Below, one piece after another: positions 56,385 to 64,000 of a DNA stretch of 64,000 nt; position 1 is the stretch's first letter; each line of letters begins with the position of its first letter. The notes beneath the pieces were generated by a model. That model was given only the letters and a program-made list of their open reading frames with translations. It was not told the DNA's origin and made no database searches. The position numbers and the translations under genes are program-made. Source of the stretch: Ulota crispa. Lineage: Eukaryota; Streptophyta; Bryopsida; Orthotrichales; Orthotrichaceae. The DNA is taken from contig OY987243.1 in NCBI GenBank assembly GCA_963920765.1, positions 20,269,419 to 20,333,418 on the forward strand. Direction: 5' to 3'.

Positions 56385-56735
56385 TGGTTGAAGGTGCTAA
56401 TACATCTCCAAAAATGGCTTGTTGAAGTGCTATTTGATATCGAATAGCACTTCAACAAGCCACTATTGGAGATATATTTGCAATTTTAAAACTTATTAGA
56501 TTGTAAACAAAATTGTGAATCTCAAATTTGAGGTGCTAATTCATCTCCAAAAATGGCTTGCTCAAGTGCTGTTTGATATCAAATAGCACCTCAACAAGCC
56601 AAAATGGTCTTAGTATTTGTGATTTTAAAACTCATTAGATTGTAAATAACATTATAGATCTCTAATTTGAGGTACTAGTCCATCTTCAAAAATGGCTTGT
56701 TGAAGTGCTATTTGATATTGAATAGCACTTTTACA
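56385..56735. repeat. 139-bp tandem array, each unit with a hairpin
   Basis: Three units have hairpins starting at 56416, 56555 and 56694, exactly 139 bp apart. In the first, GGCTTGTTGAAGTGCTATT and AATAGCACTTCAACAAGCC are perfect inverted arms around TTGATATCG. The second has a few changes and the third lacks the end of its right arm. Confidence 0.8.
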
Positions 56736-56859
56736 ATAAACAAAGTACGTATAATAGAATATTATTTTTGAAAAAAATATAAAATATAAAAGGGCTATTT
56801 GGAATTCAAATAGTCCTCTACAAACCCAATAAAATTGCAAAATGTGCTATCCAAAATTA

Positions 56860-57509
56860 AATATGACCTTAGGACAAAATGAAATAAAATAACATAAAAT
56901 AAAATATTGTTTAAATGGATTATTTAAGGATCTAAATAGCCTTCTATGAGCCACTAGGATAACAAAAAATGCTACTTAAAATCTAATAAACTCTTTTAAC
57001 CAAAACAGAAAACCTCAAAAATTAAAAATTAAAAATTTGATTTTATTTATTTAAAAAAAAAATTGGTCAAAGAAGCTTTTCTAAACTCTAAGATAGCTCA
57101 TGAAAGAGCTATTTTGGAATCAAGGAAGTTTCTTGTGGTTTTACAATGGCTTGTGGTGCCAGTAAGTCCCAAATGGATCACTTAACGCATTTTAGAATTG
57201 ATGTGTGGCATAATATAGCAAAAAATTTATTCATTGGAGGTAAAAATTAAAACTAACTTACAAATAAAGAAGAGAACATTCCAAGTGCTAAATCTAATAT
57301 AAATAATATAAGTACACTACAAATTTAAGGCATCGATTTTTCTACAACTAATGTAGAGCACAAGATTTAGAGTTATGATATGCACAAGATTATATCTAGT
57401 GTGGATTTGTATAGGTAGTTAGGTATTTGAGGGGCTAAGTTGTATTGAATAAAGCATAAAAGCAAAAGTGAATTAGAAAAAATAATAGGAAGTGAAAAAA
57501 ACTCTAAAT
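56860..57509. other. AT-rich intergenic DNA, no gene
   Basis: I see nothing definable beyond A/T-rich low complexity. Confidence 0.45.
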
Positions 57510-57513
57510 TTAA

Positions 57514-58048
57514 CCCTTAAGTGCCCAATTGATCATTTTTTGATCGCTGCCTGTTTTTTTTGGGTTGCTTAAGACAAAAAAAACTTTAGAAAAAAACACT
57601 GATTTTTGCAATAGAAAATCAAATCTACTTTCCAACTTAACTTGAATCATATCAATCCAAGTTAAACTCTACCAAGGAGAATTTTTCAAAGACAAACACT
57701 ACAATATTTGCTAGTGTTGTAAAATTTACTATTTCAAGAAACTAATGATGTTCTCTCCTTTCAAAAAATTACATTTTTGAAGTTTAGATAGAATGTTTAT
57801 TTTTAACCAATCCTATCAAATTTTGAAATCTATGAGTAAAATTTGTAATTTTGGTGAATATTAAATGATAAATGTTTCTAAATTCATTATATAAAAATCC
57901 AAAACTTTTTTTGAGTGTTTGACCATATAGATAATTACTAAAAATTATGATTTTATTTTCTCTTTTGAAGCATACTTCATTAAAATTACAAAAGTATCAT
58001 TTTATAACACATTTATATTTTGGCCTTAACCCCTTGGGCCTTTAGAGG
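57514..58048. mobile_element. TTAA-flanked miniature element, copy 14
   Basis: TTAA at 57510-57513 and 58049-58052. Left end CCCTTAAGTGCCCAATTG; right end complements to CCTCTAAAGGCCCAAGGGG. A second TTAACCCC lies at 58026, just inside the right end. Confidence 0.7.
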
Positions 58049-58052
58049 TTAA

Positions 58053-58484
58053 AACCAATCAAAGTATCATAGCCTATTTCATAGCAAAAAACATAGTGTT
58101 AAAATCAAATATAAATTTAAGCCTACATAAAGTGTTTAACAAAAAAAAAAAGTGAAATAAATATAATTTTTTTTGTATAAATAAAGGTGCCATAACTGTG
58201 GTCCAAATTAAAAAAGCAGGTTGTGAAAAAAATGCAAATTCTAATACTAATTCGGGAGCTAACCAAAATGTCTTAAAAAAATGGTATATAAAATAAAACT
58301 AATTTTTTTACAATATTGAACTCCAACCATCTAATATTCACATGTTTTTTTTATACCTCATACCTAAAATCTTTTAATGTCACCTTGTTTGATAATTCAA
58401 TTTTTTAATAAAGAAAATAGCATGAGAAAAAATAGAATCCCCTAAGTCGTATAAGTAATTATAGAGCGTTGTAAAATAAGCCAT
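58053..58484. other. AT-rich intergenic DNA, no gene
   Basis: No gene or element with clear ends is seen. Confidence 0.45.
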
Positions 58485-58488
58485 TTTA

Positions 58489-59241
58489 TCAAATTATATA
58501 ATTATAGAGGCCTATTAATTTTTGCATATGACTCTCTTCAACCCTCAAATCACCTCCACCTCTAGCTTTTGCAATATGCATAAAGATAATTTTGCACTTT
58601 GCTATGAAATTTTGGACACCACAAGTGCGCCGATGATTTTTCTCACGATACTTTGAGTTCACCGCAACCATCAATTTCAATCAAAATACTTGCATAACTT
58701 TGGAGTCTACCCAATCATCCACCACTTTTTTTAACATTTATTCCATTCTTCAAAATTTGGAAACCTTCTAAATCAACTATCTTATCTGCAAAAAATTTCC
58801 TACTATTTGCTTCATCTAACATCTTTTGTATGATCGCAGTTTGTACTTCTACACATTCTTTCACAGACTTGGCTATAAAACCGCGCTATCCCCCTCAACC
58901 ATATAGTGAATCTTCTAAATCCTCAATTTAGAGAACTCAACCTTACATTGAATCTTCTAAATTCCTAATGAAAAGGTAATAGCACTAAATTCTATAATGT
59001 TTTTCTGGTGAGGAGATATCCTAAATATTTTCTCCACTGTTGCTATGGTTGTAGGTGATGGAATTTTGAGAGATACCAACTCTGCTAAAGATAAAGGATG
59101 TTTTGGTTTTTGTTTTAGTTTCTTAGAGATATGAGGTTTTCTCATTGGTTTATACAAGACCAATTTCTCCATTACAGCTCTTGCTACTTCCACATCTTTA
59201 GCTTTTGCTGCCTGAACAATGTGTGAGCTCCTTCTCAACAA
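58489..59241 (-). pseudogene. Possible decayed gene of unknown function
   Basis: The minus strand yields successive stretches of protein-like sequence in changing frames. The first is a 94-residue frame from 59241 (Lys-rich, KQKPKHPLSLAELVSLKIPS). The second is about 50 residues around 58740-58880 (SVKECVEVQTAIIQKMLDEA, then FFADKIVDLEGFQILKNG). The third is a frame from about 58700 down to 58489 (VDDWVDSKVM, then HRRTCGVQNFIAKCK). The amino-acid mix is unlike the F/L/I/Y-rich translations of nearby noncoding DNA. I recognise no family. It may be a broken gene with two or more frame breaks. Confidence 0.35.
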
Positions 59242-59705
59242 ATCCTACTTCATTGAAAATGAAACTTATAAAAACAAACAAGTGAAGGAGTTTGGTTCAT
59301 TGAACCAAGTTTGAACGTTATTAAACACACAACTCTTTAATATCACATGATTATCAAAATCATCCATTACATTTTCAAAACACACGAAGCTTTAAAGGAA
59401 TAGCATCTGACGTTGAGATATTTTAGTCATATTGTTGCCCATAATGAAAATCTCAAAATTGAGAAAAACAAAATAGAAAATAAAAGCAAATTACAATATC
59501 ATGTGAAAAGTAATAGGTTCTTATAAGCAAGTTTGTGAACCATATCAAATTGTAGTGAGCAAAAATTCTTGAGAATTTGGAAGTTGAGAATGATAATTTA
59601 ATTAACTTCATACAATTATAAATATGCAAAAATGGTCATTACGTGAATTTTTTTTGATGTTGCGTGAAAATCATCCATTGAAAAGAACAAATGCAAAATT
59701 ATACT

Positions 59706-59885
59706 AAATGAATGAAAAATTAAATAGACAAATGAAAAATTAAATAGATGAATCATAAATTAAATAGATGAATGAGAAATTAAATAGATGAATGAAAAAT
59801 TAAATAAATGAATGAAAAATTAAATAGATGAATGAAAATTAAATAAATGAATGAAAAATTAAATAGATGAATGAACAATGAAAAG
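59706..59885. repeat. 20-bp tandem array
   Basis: About nine imperfect copies of 'gaaaaattaaatagatgaat'. Flanking DNA (59245-59705) is AT-rich with no gene. Confidence 0.85.
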
Positions 59886-60039
59886 GATGACTAATGTAGA
59901 TAAAGGAGGACAACAAATAAGATGCTTATGCATTTATAATGATACACTATAATAAATTATCTAGGCAGAGTACTCGAAAACTAGAAAATGCAAAATTTTA
60001 TAGACATCTACTTTTTCAAAGAAAGAAGATCAAATACAA

Positions 60040-60790
60040 GAATGTTCCACCTTCTCATATTTTAAATAAGGCAGCACAAATCCACATTGCAATTATAATA
60101 TTATAAGAGATTCTATCAAATGCTTGAATATTGAATTTACATTTTTTCCCATGTGCATTTTTTACATTCTCAGATTCTAAAAAAATCAGCTCAAGATCAC
60201 GTTGCAATTATAATATTACAAGAGATTGTATCAAATGCTTGAATATTGAATTTACATTTATTACATATGCATTTTTTACATTCCCAGATTCTAAATAAAT
60301 CAACTCAAGTCCACATTACAATTTGTAGTATAACAAAGGGCATTGTCAAATGTTTTAAAATAAAGTTCATATTTCTTCAATAGTGCAAGTTCAACCTTTC
60401 CAAGTTCCAAATATGACAACTCAAGCTCACAGTGCAACTTGTAATATTGCAAATGGCATTGTCAAATGCTTTAAAATAATATGTACATTTATTTAATTGT
60501 GCATGTTCTACCTTCCCAAGTTCCAAATAGAGTAGCTAAAGCCCACATCTTAACTTGTAGTATCTTGAGGAACATTGTCAAATGCTTTAAAATAAGATTA
60601 CATTTCTTCAATGGTGCATGCTCTACTAAACTAGCCAACTAGGTTCCAAATATGGTAGCTCAAGCTTACATTGCAAATTGTAATATTGCAAAGAATTGTT
60701 AAGTATTTTCAAATAAGATTTACAGATTTTGACATGTGCAAGGTCTACCTTTTGAGATTCCAAACAAAGTAGCATAAACACAACAAATCA
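60040..60790. repeat. Tandem array of about 117-bp units
   Basis: Six diverged units share 'cacattgcaattataata'-type and 'attgtcaaatgctttaaaat'-type phrases. The first phrase recurs near 60080, 60198, 60312, 60429, 60545 and 60667. Identity falls towards the right. Confidence 0.75.
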
Positions 60791-61280
60791 TTTAAAGCAA
60801 ATCTGTGTTCGTTAGATTTGAATTGCTTAACTCAACGTACTTTTCAAATTAATTTAGTAGCAAAATGGTAAGTTTGGCAATTTTCTCTATGAAATGTCAA
60901 TTTAATTGATTTTTAGCAAAAACAACTAAGTTTTTTATTTAAAACCTTAACATAACATTCAGTAGCGCTACCAGGCAGCCCCTTCCTTCGGATGAAATGG
61001 TATGGAATATTCCACACCCATCTTTAGCTATGGGGACACTTAGCTTAATTTGTCAGAGAGTTTATGAAAAAGAGGCTCAGTTTAGTGCACATATGTTGAT
61101 GTGGGGGCCAGACATGTCAAAAAAATTTAATTTAATTAATTTTTTTTTTGTCAAACTGAAGTTTGTGGATGATACCTAAAGGGAGGGAAAGACAGCCTCT
61201 CTTCAGGCTACTGAATGTTATGAAATTTTGTTGAGATTTCTTATATTGTGCAATTTTAATAAATTTTGTGTCTCTTTTAC
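60791..61280. other. AT-rich intergenic DNA, no gene
   Basis: No gene is seen; the 60-codon frame at 60997 has no motif. Confidence 0.45.
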
Positions 61281-61289
61281 AAAACACAC

Positions 61290-62060
61290 TAGGAGTACAA
61301 CAGTGCCTCCTAGGTTCCAAGGAGGGTCATAAGACAAGAAGAAGTACTTGTAAAAACAAAAAATAACAAAAAAAATTGAGAAAAAAAAAGTTTGGATTTT
61401 TTTTTTTTTTTTTTTAATTTAGTTATTTTAAGAGGGCTCCTTGGATTCTGAGGAGCACTTTGCAAAACCCATAATGGGCCCAAAATGACTTCCTCAATTC
61501 CAAAGAGGGTCCTAACTCCTAAGACAAGAAGAGGTTACTTGCAAAAACAAAAAATAACAAAAAGAAATTGAGAAAAAAATCTTTTTGAATTTTTTTTTTT
61601 TGTAGGAGGGTTCCTTGGATTCCAAGGAGCACTTTGCAAAACCTATAATGGGCCCAAAATGACTTCTTTGATTCCAAGGAGGGTTTTAAGACAAGAATTC
61701 GTAACTTGCAAAAAAAAAACACACAATTTTTTTTTTGGAAAAATAAAAATTAGAAAAATAAAAAGAAATAAATAAATGAATTGTAGGAGGGCTCCTCGGA
61801 TTCTGAGTAGCACTTTGTGAAACCTATAATGGGCCCAAGATGACTTCTTTGGTTTTGAGGAGGGCTCTAAGACAAGAAGCGGTAACTTGCAAAAACTAAA
61901 AATACTAAAAACTAAATTAGGAAGAAAAAATAAATTGAAGTAAAATAAATAGATAAATAAATAAATCAGGAGGGCTCCTTGGATTCCGAGGAGCACTTTG
62001 CAAAACCCATAGTAGGGCCAAGATGTCCTCCTTGGTTCCAAGGAGGGTCCTAGGCCCCCC
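61290..62060. repeat. Tandem array of about 178-bp units
   Basis: Four to five units are built from a GC-richer block ('ccttggattccaaggagcac', 'aacccataatgggcccaa') and an A/T-rich block. Units start near 61290, 61432, 61608, 61790 and 61973. On the minus strand the GC-richer block can be read as a repeated peptide (YRFCKVLLGIQGALL), but the A/T block between repeats is low complexity. Confidence 0.75.
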
Positions 62061-62696
62061 TCTCTATTTGGTCCAAAGAGGGGGTTTCTAGAGTGCAAGT
62101 GAACTTGTAAAAGTTAATATATCATAGCTTGAAGCTTCTTTGAAATCTGAGGTTTTTTTAATGTCCTATTTATGCACGCCTATTCATTAGGTATCCAAAA
62201 CTCACATCATAATCTCATTCATTGGATGATAATTGGATGGATGATTGGATGAATGTTTTTGATCATGGATGACTAATATTCATTCTTCATCCATTTCAAA
62301 TTTCCTTTCATGTGCATAAACTAGAATTTCTACCATTTTTGCCTTTACTACCATTATTTGGACAATGCATGAATTTATCACAGCTCTCTTCCTCCAAGTT
62401 ATTTGATGATCTTTTCATTTTTAATAGTTGTTCTATTACTATTTTATGGGCTAACTTCATTTTTTATTATTCAAAGACAAATATTTTTTAGTATAATGTG
62501 AACAGTCACTGCTCAAATCTAATTGCTCACTGCTCACCACTCTCTGCTCACACTTTAGTTGTGCTCAAATGTCACACAAACCAATTTTGAGAATGTGCAC
62601 CACCTCAACATTTGAATTCACCAGACACGGCCAACACAAGCATGTACAGAAATTGCTCTTCTAGCACAAAGCAAGGTCATTGATTGAAGATAAAAG
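62061..62696. other. AT-rich intergenic DNA, no gene
   Basis: Short 'gctcactgctcaccactctctgctc' type repeats occur at about 62505-62550. No gene is seen. Confidence 0.45.
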
Positions 62697-63000
62697 GGGA
62701 AACTTGATGGAAATCCCTAAAGTTATTTACAAATGCCCTTGGGTTTTTCAGAAATTGCAGAAATACCCTTGGATCATAAACTTCAAAGGTTTGTTTTATT
62801 GTGCACTGTTACTTCCTTCTCCCTGTGTGCACACACATAACAAGAAAGAAGTAGTGTGCACACAAAGGGAGAAGGAAGTGGTGTGCACAACAAATTAAAC
62901 CCTTGAAATTTATGGTCTAAGGGTATTTGGGCAATTTGTAAAAATCCAGGGGCATTTGTACAGATGTTGCAAAATTCAAGGGTACCCATCAAATTTTCCC
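62697..63000. mobile_element. Mutator-like foldback miniature element
   Basis: Third member of the family at 2500 and 5497. It begins GGGAAACTTGATGG and ends CCATCAAATTTTCCC. Flanks are AAGATAAAA and AACATAATA, a 9-bp duplication with two mismatches (the exact start is shifted by up to one base). The arms fold around 'cttccttctccc' / 'gggagaaggaag'. Confidence 0.7.
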
Positions 63001-64000
63001 AACATAATAATATAGCAACATCGCATTTCAAGCATCGAACTGCCATAACAGTTTCATGAAAAAGTTTTGATTTAATAGCAATACTGCTTCCACTATGAAG
63101 CGCTGACACATGCACGATGGCTCCTATATCGTAGCACAATCAAAGACAAAATATTTCTTAAACCTAACAAAAGGGAAAAATCTTAGACACTACCTGATAA
63201 ATCGTGAAGTGAGCATCGGAATTATTCACAGCACAAACAGTAAAGAGTAATTGCAACCCCCTTACAGAGGGAAAATCCTAAACAGTAAGAGTAACAATCA
63301 CGGCTAATCTATTACAATTAAACTCAGTACGGGTGGGGGAAAACATTATTGCAAAGAGAAATAAAATCATCCGTTTGAATCTAAACATCAATTCCTAGCA
63401 AAAGCTCCTCCAAATCACGTAGCTGATTCCAGAGATTCCACATGAATTAATGTCTACTACTAGGGTAAAACAGAGAGCTCCAGGAAGACCATCAGCCAGA
63501 CAAAGGGAACTCAGGAGTTGTATATGATGAGCAGCATTCGTCAGACATTTAATTGTATTAGAACATCTACAACTAGTGCAAGCGTCCTCAGATTTTAGGT
63601 CAAAATTTTGAACCCTTCCACGTTCTACGTGAAGTATCCAAAACATAATTTCTCTGGTGCATTGAAATCTTTGTTGATGTTCCTAATTGCAATAGGGAAA
63701 CAGTGGAAACAAGGAAAAACATGGGAAACAGGGCAAAGGCAGCAACGCACATGAGGTACCGACTGGAGCAGTGGCTGGGGCAAACTCTGCCAAATTGAGA
63801 ATGCACGACTTTGACTTAACTCAAAAGCACCAGGCGCAATCTGCAATATATGCAGCTTTGATGATTTCAGCTTTTGTGACTAATTTTTTTTTGATAAATC
63901 CACAAACTTTGCTTTTACTGTTCTTGTAGTTGGAGATCTTGGTTGAGTGTGTGAATGCAACTTATGTTCTTACCACATCATCTTTTTCTAAATAAACTCG
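63001..64000. other. Window end, no gene recognised
   Basis: Slightly GC-richer than the flanks. Minus-strand frames at 63395-63846 are 68-83 codons and show no known motif. The 3' end or UTR of a gene lying outside the window is possible. Confidence 0.35.

Noticed and set aside
1-64000. CRISPR arrays, bacterial operons, rRNA genes or intact tRNA genes
   Set aside because: The tandem arrays lack spacer structure, no rRNA sequence was recognised, and the two tRNA-like blocks lack a full acceptor stem.

Overview
The window looks like nuclear DNA of a land plant. It holds a plant-type A-clan cytochrome P450 with GT-AG introns, a small J-domain protein of the plastid DnaJ-11 type, a Ty3/gypsy retrotransposon, and hAT, CACTA, Stowaway-like, Tourist-like and Mutator-like elements. 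The intergenic DNA is AT-rich. The short introns and low gene density would fit a bryophyte or another non-seed plant, but I cannot name the species.

Only two host genes can be supported. One is an intronless DnaJ-domain gene on the minus strand (6380-6823). The other is a four-exon P450 on the plus strand (49277-51837). Both sit in islands of higher GC (about 5.85-7.15 kb and 48.4-52.1 kb). Nearly everything else is transposon-derived.

Layout: 0-12.6 kb holds scattered inverted-repeat elements around the DnaJ gene. 12,649-23,219 is a structurally complete Ty3/gypsy element of 10,571 bp with LTRs that look identical and a 4-bp target duplication (ACGT). 23.2-26.4 kb is a run of miniature inverted-repeat elements. 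26.5-34.4 kb is a decayed hAT-type transposase gene on the minus strand. A solo LTR of the same gypsy family (27,520-29,258) lies in one of its introns, and a CACTA-type element (30,188-33,153) lies in its coding sequence. 35.6-48.4 kb is packed with TTAA-flanked and TA-flanked miniature elements, some abutting. 48.4-52.1 kb is the P450 locus. 53.4-62.1 kb mixes further miniature elements with several tandem arrays (units of 139, 20, about 117 and about 178 bp). The right end (63-64 kb) is a little richer in GC, but I found no gene there.

The most striking pattern is a family of at least 13 elements whose ends read TTAA|CCCCTAAAGGACC and its complement, 225-950 bp long, with no transposase in the window. 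The four-base TTAA target and CCC-type termini are those of piggyBac elements; Kolobok also uses TTAA. To my knowledge neither is commonly described from land plants. Other points worth checking are a tRNA-like module carried antisense inside the gypsy LTR, and in-frame stops in the hAT relic that are all TAG or TAA and all explicable by single transitions.
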